From positions 1 through 64,000 of the forward strand of contig JAJZFV010000032.1 of the NCBI GenBank assembly GCA_021805205.1: a stretch of DNA of 64,000 bases, read 5' to 3'. Below are positions 44,532-53,818 of this stretch, in pieces (the first letter of the stretch is position 1; the number at the start of each line of letters is the position of its first letter). Both the position numbers and the translations under genes were made by a program. The DNA is from Actinomycetes bacterium. GTDB taxonomy: Bacteria; Actinomycetota; Acidimicrobiia; Acidimicrobiales; Acidimicrobiaceae. The notes below the pieces were generated by a model. The model did no database searches, was not told the origin of the DNA, and saw only the letters and a program-made list of their open reading frames with translations.

Positions 44532-45641
44532 ATGGCCACTTCGATCGACTTGGTATCGCTAGAAAGACCACAGGAGATGACGGTGAACACACAGGACGAA
44601 AATCGTCGCCCCCTCCTCTCGATTCGTGATATGACTGTGGAGTATCGTGGTAGAGGAGGTTCTGCCAAGGCGGTAGATCGGGCATCGCTTGATATCTTTC
44701 CCCAAGAGGTTGTGGGTCTAGCCGGTGAGTCCGGCTCTGGCAAGTCAACTTTGGCATATGCAGCTTGCCGCCTCCTTCGGCCGCCGGCTGTGATTACTGC
44801 CGGTTCAACTATCTACGGCGGAGGGCAATTTTCAAAGTCGCCACGCGACATATTTAAAATGAACGACGATGAGCTAACTTCGCTGCGATGGAAGGAGATT
44901 GCGATCGTCTTTCAAAGTGCCATGAATTCTCTAAATCCAGTCATGAAGATCGGTGCACAACTACGAGATGCAATGGATGTTCATCTAAATCTTTCGAAGA
45001 GCCAGGCCGAGGCCAAAGTCGAAGAGGTTCTCGATATGGTTGGGATTCCTCGGGACCGAGCTCGTAGCTACCCACATCAGCTCTCTGGGGGAATGCGCCA
45101 GCGCGTCATAATCGCTATGGCACTTGTTGCTAATCCAAAGTTGATAATAATGGATGAGCCAACGACGGCCCTTGACGTCGTACTGCAGCGAGAGATACTC
45201 TCTCAGATAGTGGAGCTGAAAGAGCGTCTAGGCTTTGCAATCCTCTTTATAACTCACGATCTCTCCCTGATGATGGAGCTGACCGATCGCCTAGCGATAA
45301 TGTATGCCGGACGGATCGTGGAGATTGGCGAGACACAGGCACTTCGAAGCAACCCACTTCACCCCTATACCCGCGGTCTACTAGCTTCGTTTCCGTCAAT
45401 TCGTGGGGCCCGTCGTGAGCTGAGCGGCATCAAAGGGGCACCTCCATCACCGCTAGATGAGATCATTGGCTGCCCCTTTGCGCCGAGGTGTTCCTTTATC
45501 CGACCCAGCTGTTCAGAGGTTTCGATGAAGTTAGAGCAGTTAGATAGAGTCGATCCAACTCACTTATCGACCTGTCCATTCGAGGCTGGTCAAGGCGATT
45601 TTGTCGAGTTGGAGAAGATAAAAGGCGGTCCGGATGAGTAG
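44532..45641 (+). CDS. ABC transporter ATP-binding protein, DppD/OppD type
   Basis: A 369-residue ATPase. Walker A GESGSGKST, Q loop VFQSAMNSLNPVM, signature LSGGMRQRV, Walker B LIIMDEPTTALD and switch His in FITHDLS are all intact. The C-terminal extension (GCPFAPRCSFIRPSCSE, with cysteines) is that of the oligopeptide-type ATPases and may bind a cluster or zinc. ATG directly follows the DppC stop with GGAGGGG seven bases before it. It pairs with the DppF-type ATPase encoded next. Confidence 0.94.
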   Translation: MATSIDLVSLERPQEMTVNTQDENRRPLLSIRDMTVEYRGRGGSAKAVDRASLDIFPQEVVGLAGESGSGKSTLAYAACRLLRPPAVITAGSTIYGGGQFSKSPRDIFKMNDDELTSLRWKEIAIVFQSAMNSLNPVMKIGAQLRDAMDVHLNLSKSQAEAKVEEVLDMVGIPRDRARSYPHQLSGGMRQRVIIAMALVANPKLIIMDEPTTALDVVLQREILSQIVELKERLGFAILFITHDLSLMMELTDRLAIMYAGRIVEIGETQALRSNPLHPYTRGLLASFPSIRGARRELSGIKGAPPSPLDEIIGCPFAPRCSFIRPSCSEVSMKLEQLDRVDPTHLSTCPFEAGQGDFVELEKIKGGPDE

Positions 45642-46743
45642 CAGTGGCGAATTTCGGTTCAATGCAGATGCGAAGATGAAGGCGGCCCAATCGATGGAGG
45701 GTGTCAAAGTTAACTCCTCTTCCACTGGCGATCTGCTGGTAGCTCGAGACATCTACAAGTCTTATCGAACCTCTCGGCGCGCCGGCGCAGTAGTCGAAGC
45801 CCTTCGTGGCGTCTCACTTGAGCTATCGGTCGGTAAAGTCGTTGCCTTGGTGGGAGAGTCGGGCTCTGGCAAGTCGACGATTGCACGGATATTGGCTGGA
45901 CAGGAGCTTCCAAGTAGCGGTGAGATCCTATTCGATGGCAAAGTCGCCAACTTTCGAGGCTCAAAGAACTATCGTGACTATAAGTCAAAGGTTCAGATGG
46001 TCTTTCAAGATCCTTTTGCATCGCTTAATCCAATCCACACCATTAGCTATCACCTATCTCGACCACTGGCGATTCATGATAGGGAAAAGGATAAGCAGCG
46101 AGCACTAGATGAGTTGTGCGAGATGGTGCGTTTGGTTCCCTCCGAACGCTTTCTTCAGAAGTATCCCCATGAACTATCGGGTGGCCAGCGCCAAAGAGCA
46201 GCGATTGCTCGTGCACTTGCGGCATCTCCTCGTGTACTACTCGCCGACGAGCCGGTTTCTATGCTCGACGTGTCGATCCGCCTTGAAGTGCTCAATCTTT
46301 TGGATCAGCTTCGTTCAAAGTTCTCACTTGCGATGCTCTACATCACTCACGACATAGCTTCGGCACGTTACTTTGCAGATGAGATCTTGGTTATGTACAA
46401 AGGGGTTATCGTTGAGCGGGGGAGAGCTGAGGAGGTAACGCAGACGCCGAAGCACCCCTATACCAAGTTATTGATCGACTCTTCGCCCGATCCAGATGAT
46501 CTCGGTAGTAATCTTCGTTCTTCGGCTGGCAGCGGCTCAAGAGATGTAGCGTCTCAGGGTTCAACAGATCAGGGCTGCCGCTTTGCACCTCGGTGTCCAT
46601 TGGCGATGGATCGTTGCCTATCGCAAGATCCTTCGCTGATCTCAATTTCCTCGTCCCGAAGGGTTGCCTGTTGGGCGATTACTGATGATGGCGGCGACGA
46701 GGCTTCAGTTTCAATGGAAGGAGGGGTTCGGGGGAAGTTTTAG
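45634..46743 (+). CDS. ABC transporter ATP-binding protein, DppF/OppF type
   Basis: A 369-residue ATPase overlapping the previous gene by 8 bases (ATGAGTAG), so translation is coupled. Walker A GESGSGKST, Q loop MVFQDPFASLNPIHT, signature LSGGQRQRAAIARAL, Walker B VLLADEPVSMLD and ITHD are intact. The C-terminal oligopeptide-type extension with CRFAPRCPLAMDRCLS is present. It forms the heterodimeric motor with the DppD-type subunit. Confidence 0.94.
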   Translation: MSSSGEFRFNADAKMKAAQSMEGVKVNSSSTGDLLVARDIYKSYRTSRRAGAVVEALRGVSLELSVGKVVALVGESGSGKSTIARILAGQELPSSGEILFDGKVANFRGSKNYRDYKSKVQMVFQDPFASLNPIHTISYHLSRPLAIHDREKDKQRALDELCEMVRLVPSERFLQKYPHELSGGQRQRAAIARALAASPRVLLADEPVSMLDVSIRLEVLNLLDQLRSKFSLAMLYITHDIASARYFADEILVMYKGVIVERGRAEEVTQTPKHPYTKLLIDSSPDPDDLGSNLRSSAGSGSRDVASQGSTDQGCRFAPRCPLAMDRCLSQDPSLISISSSRRVACWAITDDGGDEASVSMEGGVRGKF

Positions 46744-46752
46744 GGGTTAGAA

Positions 46753-46787
46753 CTCGCGCCAGTTGGTTTTGAAGATTCTGGCGCGAG
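46753..46787 (+). other. Intercistronic hairpin before the substrate-binding protein gene
   Basis: CTCGCGCCAG (46753-46762) pairs perfectly with CTGGCGCGAG (46778-46787), starting 10 bases after the DppF stop. There is no T tract, so it is more likely an mRNA stabiliser or partial attenuator that lets the binding-protein message reach a different level from the upstream genes. Confidence 0.7.
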
Positions 46788-46848
46788 CTCGTTGAGAGGC
46801 CCACCAAGTGGGTCATATGCAACTATCTGAAAGGTTAGTAGGAATCTA

Positions 46849-48537
46849 ATGAAATTTAGACCTTCACGTTTATTTGTCGGTAGTGCGCTATCGACGTTGC
46901 TGCTAGCGGCGTGTGGTTCGGGTGCGAGCAGCACTTCTTCGACATCTGCCTCTAGCGGAAGTTCATCTGCCACCTCTAATTCAGGTGCAAATCAAGTGCT
47001 TACGATGGAGTCATCTCCAACTGGTCCGATTACGCAGAGCTTCAATCCGTTCTTGAATTCATCGGCCGCTTCGCTCCTCGGTGCGACTTCGATGATCTAT
47101 GAACCGCTGATTCAATTCGACTTGGCCAATCCCACGATTCAATATCCTTGGCTAGCCACTTCTTATCAGTGGAATGCCAACGGTACTTCTATTACCTTTA
47201 CCATTCGTAAGGGAGTAAAGTGGAGTAATGGTACGCCGCTAACGCCTGCTGATGTGGCCTTTACCTACCAGTTGGTTCAAAATAACGCTGATATCAACAC
47301 GGGTGGCCTCAACATTACCGGGGTTTCTACCTCGGGTGATCAGGTAACAATTAGCTTTGCAACGCCTCAGTATACAAATCTGCAGTCGATCGCAAATGTC
47401 TATATAGTTCCGAAGGCGATCTGGTCGAGCGTTGGTGATCCAGGAAAGTATGTAGATGCCAATCCGGTAGGAACTGGTCCATACGTACTCAAGACCTTCA
47501 CCCCAGAAGGTTTGACTCTGACCAAGAATACGAGCTACTGGCAGCCGGTGGCAGTTAATACTTTGAGCTTCCCGGTGTACTCGTCCAACACGACGGCGCT
47601 AGAGGCACTGCAAAATAACCAAGCGCAGTGGGCTGGTAACTTTATAACTGGCCTCAATAAGATCTACATTGCTCCAAGTCCATCTACGCACCACGCCTGG
47701 TTTGCACCCCTAAATACCAACTCGCTAATGCCTAACCTCAACCAATGGCCAACGAATCAGCTGGCGGTGAGGCAAGCCATTAGTGCGGCTATCGACAGAA
47801 ACGCAATCAGTACACAAGGTGAGTCGGGGCTAGAACCACCCGTATTGAATGCGAGTGGATTGGTACTTCCGACCTTCAATGCCTACAACAATTCATCTTT
47901 GAGCCAATACAACATTGATCCAAATGGAAGTGCCCAAGCTGCAGATGCGATCCTTACCAAGGCTGGTTACACCATCGGGTCCGATGGCTACTACCAGTAT
48001 CAGGGTAAGCCTGTTACCATTTCGATCGTGGATCCCGCTGCATACACCGACTACGCAGCGGACGATGAAATTGTTGCGCAGGATCTACAAAAGGCCCATA
48101 TCAATGCGACCTTCAATGGTCTGTCGGTAAGTGCTTGGTCGAGTGACGTCGCTAGTGGCAACTTCCAGCTAACTATGCACTGGTCGGGTCAGGGTATTAC
48201 ACCATACCAGCTTTATGAAGGTTGGTTGGATTCGAAGCTTGCTACCTCTCAAGCCTCGGGAGACTATGAGCGATTGAATAACCCATCTATCCAGAGTGAT
48301 CTTTCGACCTTAGCCGCAGCCTCCACCCCAGCTGCGCAAAAGGCGGCGTTGCTTCCGATCGAACAGTATGTTGCGACTCAATTGCCGGTAATCCCCACCG
48401 TATATGGCGCCGCATTTGACGAGTACAACTCTCAACACTTCACGGGATGGCCCACCCCGTCTAACCCATATGAGTCAGGGCAGCCCTCTGCTCCTACCAA
48501 TGAAGTTGTGGTACTGCACTTGAAGCCGATCGGCTAA
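46849..48537 (+). CDS. ABC transporter substrate-binding lipoprotein (SBP_bac_5 family)
   Basis: A 562-residue secreted lipoprotein with signal peptide and lipobox LLLAAC (Cys at residue 22), then a Ser/Thr-rich linker of about 30 residues typical of actinobacterial binding proteins. The mature part has the family blocks YEPLIQFDLANPTIQYPWLATSYQWNANG, FTIRKGVKWSNGTPLTPADVAFTY and GTGPYVLK. TAGGA precedes the ATG. It is the last gene of the lacI-type operon and captures the substrate for the DppBCDF-type transporter. The neighbouring GH1 enzyme and LacI repressor suggest a beta-linked oligosaccharide rather than a peptide. Confidence 0.93.
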   Translation: MKFRPSRLFVGSALSTLLLAACGSGASSTSSTSASSGSSSATSNSGANQVLTMESSPTGPITQSFNPFLNSSAASLLGATSMIYEPLIQFDLANPTIQYPWLATSYQWNANGTSITFTIRKGVKWSNGTPLTPADVAFTYQLVQNNADINTGGLNITGVSTSGDQVTISFATPQYTNLQSIANVYIVPKAIWSSVGDPGKYVDANPVGTGPYVLKTFTPEGLTLTKNTSYWQPVAVNTLSFPVYSSNTTALEALQNNQAQWAGNFITGLNKIYIAPSPSTHHAWFAPLNTNSLMPNLNQWPTNQLAVRQAISAAIDRNAISTQGESGLEPPVLNASGLVLPTFNAYNNSSLSQYNIDPNGSAQAADAILTKAGYTIGSDGYYQYQGKPVTISIVDPAAYTDYAADDEIVAQDLQKAHINATFNGLSVSAWSSDVASGNFQLTMHWSGQGITPYQLYEGWLDSKLATSQASGDYERLNNPSIQSDLSTLAAASTPAAQKAALLPIEQYVATQLPVIPTVYGAAFDEYNSQHFTGWPTPSNPYESGQPSAPTNEVVVLHLKPIG

Positions 48538-48591
48538 GGGTAGCTGAAGAAGCGACTTTAAAACTACCTGTGCACCCCCTATAGGTAAATT

Positions 48592-48627
48592 GCGTGGTCT
48601 GATCGAAAGATTGGACCACGCTTTTTT
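48592..48627 (+). terminator. Intrinsic terminator of the ABC transporter operon
   Basis: A 13-bp stem, GCGTGGTCTGATC (48592-48604) with GATTGGACCACGC (48609-48621), closed by a GAAA tetraloop and followed by six T residues. It is 55 bases after the binding-protein stop. Confidence 0.96.
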
Positions 48628-49444
48628 AATTGGTCGCTATTTCGGCTTGGTAAGATCTGTTTTCAACCCCATTGCCTCCGGTGCGGTTGCACCTAGTTTT
48701 GACATCTGAGCGCCTCATAGTGCGTCTTTGGGTTGAAGAAGTTAGTCTTTGACTAGCGTGAGAGTTTAATTTTTTGCGATACCCGCGTTTTAGACGTCTC
48801 CTAAATTGAGATTTATGGCTTTGGGCTTTTGTTTACGCTTTGTGTGGCTCAATTGGTAATGGGTTGCCTCTGGTGATCGCTTATTGTTGGGAAAAAGTAG
48901 CCTGTAATTTCTTTGCATTCCTTTTATTTGATCGGGAGCGAGATTCATAGGCGCTGTCCCCCAACTTGGCTGCAGTTAGAGCAATGAGTTTATTGATCTA
49001 GGCCCTGGCGAATCTAAACCGTGAGAGCCATTTTTGTCAAAGCTACCTTGCAAGAGATCACCGTTGAATTGTGTCGAAGATTTAGGTTACGAATGAAACT
49101 ATAAATGTACTAATTGTTAAGGGGATTACTAGATTTTGCCGTTATCTTTATTGAAATGCTATTTGCATTTAATTGATTTGATTTTCATGATAAACGTTTC
49201 GAAATTTGATCGAAATAGCTTCTTCGGACGTAGTGGAAGGTGAGCGAAGTCGATAGCGCTCGTAGCGCGAATGTTTTGTGGTTACGACCGATCTACTTTA
49301 CAATTGAATAGAAGAGCGAATGGAAGTTGTTTTCAATATGAATGGTGCAAAAACTGATTTAACTCCAGAGTTAGTGGCTTTCATACCTACAGCTTTCACG
49401 GCGCAAACCCATTGTTGCATCGGTTCTATTGAATTCTGGATCTT
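48628..49444. other. Intergenic region before the second c-di-GMP gene
   Basis: About 820 bases with no supported gene, operator or RNA. It must hold the promoter of the downstream signalling gene, which I could not place with confidence. Confidence 0.5.
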
Positions 49445-52400
49445 TTGACTGTGGTGGTTCAACACGTCCATGTAGCGTCCTACAGCTATTTCACGATCGT
49501 AAGTTATATTTCTTCCTTTGAGGGCGAAAACTTCATCTCATCGGGGCGCGGTGCCATTACATTGATGGCGATCGTAGTCGCGGTAGCCCTCGCACTTCTC
49601 CTTCGTAGACAGCGATTTCACGCAAGCGCTGCAAGGCAGATCGCAAATGTCAGCACCTATCTTGCGCGGTTTAATCAGATCTCTAACGATGTTCCAAACA
49701 AATCCGAGCTTCTCACTAGGGCCTGCGATCTTGCCATCACCGAAGGGGGGTTTTCATTTGCAGCGGCGTTAGAGGTGGCTGGAGGTAACCATCCTATCGA
49801 TGATCTCTCTACCATTTACAGGAGTGCCGAAGGTAGTGATGAGTTTTTAAAGTCGATCGAATCCATTGTTCTGCAAGCCTTGGATTCGAATGAAACTTTA
49901 TTTCTAAGGGTTGATATCGATCCAGCTAAGAATTTTTTTGGACGCATCCGTAAGTTGTTTGATCGACGCACTACCGTGGTGCTCCCTCTGAACCTCTACT
50001 TTAGAAGTCCAAGCGCAATAGTTTTAGTGACAAGAAGCAGGGGCCAGCTCTTTCCGGGTAATCAATTGATAAGAGAGCTCACAGTAGAGCTTGGAAATGA
50101 TTTGATGCGCGCTTCGCATCGCATTGACCTAATAAAGCGTGACCTCGAGATAAGCGCACTAAACGAGTCCTTGCTTGGGAGCCTAGGGGTTGGAATCAAT
50201 GTGGTTAGGTATCCCGAGAGGGTTATCGAGATCGCCAATGAAAGAATATTAGAGATTGCTGGAGCAAAGGATCTCGGGGAGTTCAAGGCTACCCCAGCAC
50301 AAGAACTCTACTCCTCTGAAGAGGAGTATCAAAGGGTTGGTGAATTCGCCAAGGTTGTACTTGAAAATGGATACGGAAGTATGGACGCGGTCGGCTATCG
50401 AACATTCTCGGGCGAACCAGTCTTTCTAGATATGTCCGGCAGAGTCCTGGACCTTGGTGACGGAGTCGTGAGAATCGTTTGGACCCAGATCGACGTGACC
50501 GATCGGGTCGAGGCGGATCGTCAGCGCAATGAATTGAGCCACCTAAGAGATGTGCTTCTCAACAACACCGTCGCCGGTATTGATCTGGTTGAATATCCAG
50601 AACGCAAGATCATCGAATCCAACCTCGCCTTTGCAGCGATGTTTGGATACGACTCGGTTGAAGAGGTTATTGGCCTTCATACATCGACCCTCTATACCAT
50701 CAAAGCTGAAAACGATAGGATGCTGGCCCTCGTTAATGAGATCTTTGCCAACGGAGAGGGCGGAATAAGAGATCTCCAAGCAGTCAAGAAGGATGGATCA
50801 ACTATCTTTCTTGATATCCACGGTCGCCTTCTCGCCGATGGCGGTTCTGCTAACCAGGTCATTGTTTGGACATCGGTCGATGTGACTGAACGCCATCAAC
50901 TCAACGACGAGCTGCGTCGCCATGCAAACTTTGACTCATTAACCAACTTGCCAAATCGTCGCGCCTTGCATCAGTACTTAGTCGACGGGCTGGCGAGGGC
51001 CCGGGCTGAAGGAAATTACCTTGCAGTTTGCGTCATCGACCTCGACGACTTCAAGCCAGTAAACGATGCATATGGCCATCCAGCGGGCGATGAGTTGTTG
51101 AAGGAGTTCTCCAATCGCCTAAGGTTAGCCCTTCGTACGGGTGACTTCGCCTCAAGGTTAGGTGGTGATGAGTTCATCGTGATCTTAGAGGGGTTGGATG
51201 TAGTAACGATAGAGACGCAGCTCGAAAGTGTGCTCTCGCGCCTACATAATACCGTCGAGACTTCATTTCAAGTCGAGGGACATTTTCTTGTAACCGTTGG
51301 GATGTCGATGGGAATCTCCTTTTCTAATGGCGGCATCGATGAGCCGGATACCTTAGTTCGGATGGCCGATTCTGCGATGTATGCGATAAAGAAGCGCAAG
51401 GGAGATCGCAAGCAGTGGTGGATGATAGCCGATTCAAAGTTGGATAGCCAAGATCTTTCGTGGTCGATCGATCTCTTTGGCTCGGAGGTCAACACTCTGT
51501 TGGATGGATTTAAAAGCCATATCTTGATAGACATCGACGGGTTCGTCTCGCAAACCTACGTCCGCTTGATTCATCAAGGTGCTATCTCCAAGAATTTTAT
51601 TGACCTACCACCTTCGGACCTTGATAAGGTCAAAGATCTACAGGTGCGATCCCTTATCTGCCTGTTAGATGGCGCCATAGATTTAGAACATCTCAAAGAG
51701 ATTTCGGCTCAACTTGGCACCGACCACGCCTACATCGGTACTTCTAGTAGTGCATTGGTCGAGATTGCCAACCTTTATCGAGATTTCATCGATGCATCAC
51801 TCGATACGATGGCGATTCGACCGATCGACCGCTTGCTTGTGCAATCAGCTATCGAAGAGCGATTGAAGCTCTATCTCCAAATTCAATTGGAGGCGATGGA
51901 TCGATCCATCGACAGCTATTTGGCGCTATTAGCTGATCCCTTTCCGACGAATTGTGCGACTTGGCATGAGGCGATGGAGGAAGCGATTGATTCGATTGCC
52001 TCTCTGCCAGGAATCTTAGGTGGTCAACTTTGGAGGCAGAATTTAGAAGGGGTATTTTCCCCCGAGATCAATAAGGGCGAAATACGAGATTCGATCGATC
52101 AGATAGTCTTATCGTCTACGGCGCCACGCCTTGACACACGGGCAGATACCGGTAGTGGTATGGTCACGATTGCTACCTTGACTGGGGAGATCGCCTTTTC
52201 TAATTCATTTGCAACTGACCCCCGAACTGCTCCGTGGCAGAAGCTTTTGGTTCCAAGGGGCGTTAGCTCAATCGTTGCGATTCCACTGATTAGCCATGGT
52301 TCACGTAGCGGCGTTTTAGTGCTCCATGGTGCTTTCCCGAATCAATTTTCGAGTAAGTGGATTTCATCTTTCCTAACTGAACTTAGACAACGTCTGGTGC

Positions 52401-53467
52401 AGATAATTCGTAGTTACGACAGCGCTCTGGTCTCTACGGTCGAAGGAAATGGAATTGAATATAGGAAGTTACTGTACTCCGGATCTTTAAAAATGTATGG
52501 CCAGCCGATCGTTGAAGTGGCAAGTGGCAAAGTTGTCAAGGTCGAGTTGCTAGCACGAATGATTCTTTCTGATGGTTCGATAGCGCCCCCGAGTGCCTTT
52601 ATGCCAAGCCTAAATCAAGCAGATTTAGATACATTGTTCCTACAGGGGTTGGATCGAGCCTTACAGCAGATGCAGGAGTGGGATCGCCAAGGACTTTCAT
52701 TGAGTGTATCGCTAAATATCGCTGCTTCAACGGTTCTAAATTCTCAAAGTAATCAGTGGATTCGGCAACGCTTAGAGAGCTTTGGGATCGAACCATTTCG
52801 TCTCACCCTAGAGCTGGTTGAAGATCAAGATATCTCTGGCGAGACACACGCAGATGCAGTTAGGTCTCTTTCGAAGATAGGAGTTCGTTTAGCAATAGAT
52901 GACCTAGGGTCAGGCTACTCCAGCCTGAAGAGGTTGGCGAGTTTGCCGTTCGACGTTATAAAGATCGATCAATCTATCGTGCGCTCATTGAGATACGATC
53001 CGATCTCGAACCTTTCTCTGATAAGGACCATGATTCAAATAGGCGCAGACTTTGATCGTTACGTGATTGTGGAGGGCGTTGAAGACGCAGCAGAGATAGA
53101 AGCGGTACGAAGACTTGGGGCACTCTACGTGCAGGGTTATGGGGTAGCGCGACCGATGCCACTTGAGGATATCTACAGTTGGACGACCTCTGATCCATGG
53201 AGCCCTGGCGATGGGAGAAGAATCGGCTCATTTCTTGGGGCGTTGGCCTACCACATGTCATATCTCCAATTCGATAGCGCTGGTGGCGATTTGGAGGTTG
53301 GCGACTGCCCGGTTACTCAATTTCTCAAAGAGAGCGGCTTTGGCGATTCGGAGCCGATGATGTGGCATGGTTTGATTCACGGTGGTGGCGATGATTTAAA
53401 TGAAACTAAGAGGGCCAATCGAAGTTTTTTGGATTGGCTTGCAGCCGTTGCTCGCGATGTTGACTAA
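49445..53467 (+). CDS. Multidomain PAS-GGDEF-EAL c-di-GMP signalling protein
   Basis: A 1340-residue protein. A hydrophobic segment (about 36-53) suggests one membrane anchor. A GAF-like region (about 80-225) is followed by two PAS domains (about 240-355 and 365-480), a GGDEF domain with intact RLGGDEF (571-577) and a canonical inhibitory RxxD (RTGD, 564-567), then a helical domain (about 680-830) with LGTDHAYIG (His761) resembling the proximal-His helix of sensor globins, a second GAF-like domain (about 840-985) and an EAL domain. EAL itself reads ELL (1034-1036), but the other catalytic blocks (LNIA, LELVED, DDLGSGYSSL, KIDQ, EGVED, QGYG) are present. A C-terminal tail contains GDCPVTQFL and His residues. 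The TTG start is uncertain; ATG 49565 is an alternative. Confidence 0.9.
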   Translation: MTVVVQHVHVASYSYFTIVSYISSFEGENFISSGRGAITLMAIVVAVALALLLRRQRFHASAARQIANVSTYLARFNQISNDVPNKSELLTRACDLAITEGGFSFAAALEVAGGNHPIDDLSTIYRSAEGSDEFLKSIESIVLQALDSNETLFLRVDIDPAKNFFGRIRKLFDRRTTVVLPLNLYFRSPSAIVLVTRSRGQLFPGNQLIRELTVELGNDLMRASHRIDLIKRDLEISALNESLLGSLGVGINVVRYPERVIEIANERILEIAGAKDLGEFKATPAQELYSSEEEYQRVGEFAKVVLENGYGSMDAVGYRTFSGEPVFLDMSGRVLDLGDGVVRIVWTQIDVTDRVEADRQRNELSHLRDVLLNNTVAGIDLVEYPERKIIESNLAFAAMFGYDSVEEVIGLHTSTLYTIKAENDRMLALVNEIFANGEGGIRDLQAVKKDGSTIFLDIHGRLLADGGSANQVIVWTSVDVTERHQLNDELRRHANFDSLTNLPNRRALHQYLVDGLARARAEGNYLAVCVIDLDDFKPVNDAYGHPAGDELLKEFSNRLRLALRTGDFASRLGGDEFIVILEGLDVVTIETQLESVLSRLHNTVETSFQVEGHFLVTVGMSMGISFSNGGIDEPDTLVRMADSAMYAIKKRKGDRKQWWMIADSKLDSQDLSWSIDLFGSEVNTLLDGFKSHILIDIDGFVSQTYVRLIHQGAISKNFIDLPPSDLDKVKDLQVRSLICLLDGAIDLEHLKEISAQLGTDHAYIGTSSSALVEIANLYRDFIDASLDTMAIRPIDRLLVQSAIEERLKLYLQIQLEAMDRSIDSYLALLADPFPTNCATWHEAMEEAIDSIASLPGILGGQLWRQNLEGVFSPEINKGEIRDSIDQIVLSSTAPRLDTRADTGSGMVTIATLTGEIAFSNSFATDPRTAPWQKLLVPRGVSSIVAIPLISHGSRSGVLVLHGAFPNQFSSKWISSFLTELRQRLVQIIRSYDSALVSTVEGNGIEYRKLLYSGSLKMYGQPIVEVASGKVVKVELLARMILSDGSIAPPSAFMPSLNQADLDTLFLQGLDRALQQMQEWDRQGLSLSVSLNIAASTVLNSQSNQWIRQRLESFGIEPFRLTLELVEDQDISGETHADAVRSLSKIGVRLAIDDLGSGYSSLKRLASLPFDVIKIDQSIVRSLRYDPISNLSLIRTMIQIGADFDRYVIVEGVEDAAEIEAVRRLGALYVQGYGVARPMPLEDIYSWTTSDPWSPGDGRRIGSFLGALAYHMSYLQFDSAGGDLEVGDCPVTQFLKESGFGDSEPMMWHGLIHGGGDDLNETKRANRSFLDWLAAVARDVD

Positions 53468-53818
53468 AAAGCCCGAATAGCACTACCCTTAAACTTAGTC
53501 ATGAGGCGGTCGCGTTATGCGATTGTCGATGGCTAGAGAAAGTTGCTCAATACCTGTCGTCCCTTCAACTTGGGCTGGCAAAAAAACGAAGTCCAAGAGA
53601 TATAAAGCTTTAGAGCTAGAAAATGCATTTCACAGACTTGATAGGATCGCGGATCTTCGAGATTGCTTGGTAGTAGCGATAGCTCTGAGTAGATCTCCTT
53701 CGAGCTTTTAACCTTCGAAGTAAGACTTGCTATTTCTCCTCGATGGTCGGGTGTGGTTCAGAGTCAAAAATGCAGCTGGCGACGGTGGCTGTTGGCTGGA
53801 GAGGCCCTCGAGATTACT
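53468..53818. other. Intergenic region between convergent genes
   Basis: About 350 bases. A 64-codon plus-strand frame beginning at 53517 has GAGG ten bases upstream but no recognisable motif, so I do not call it a gene. No clear terminator hairpin was seen. Confidence 0.4.

Noticed and set aside
53517-53711. A 64-codon plus-strand frame after the second c-di-GMP gene
   Set aside because: A weak GAGG lies ten bases upstream, but the protein has no recognisable feature and the frame is short enough to arise by chance.
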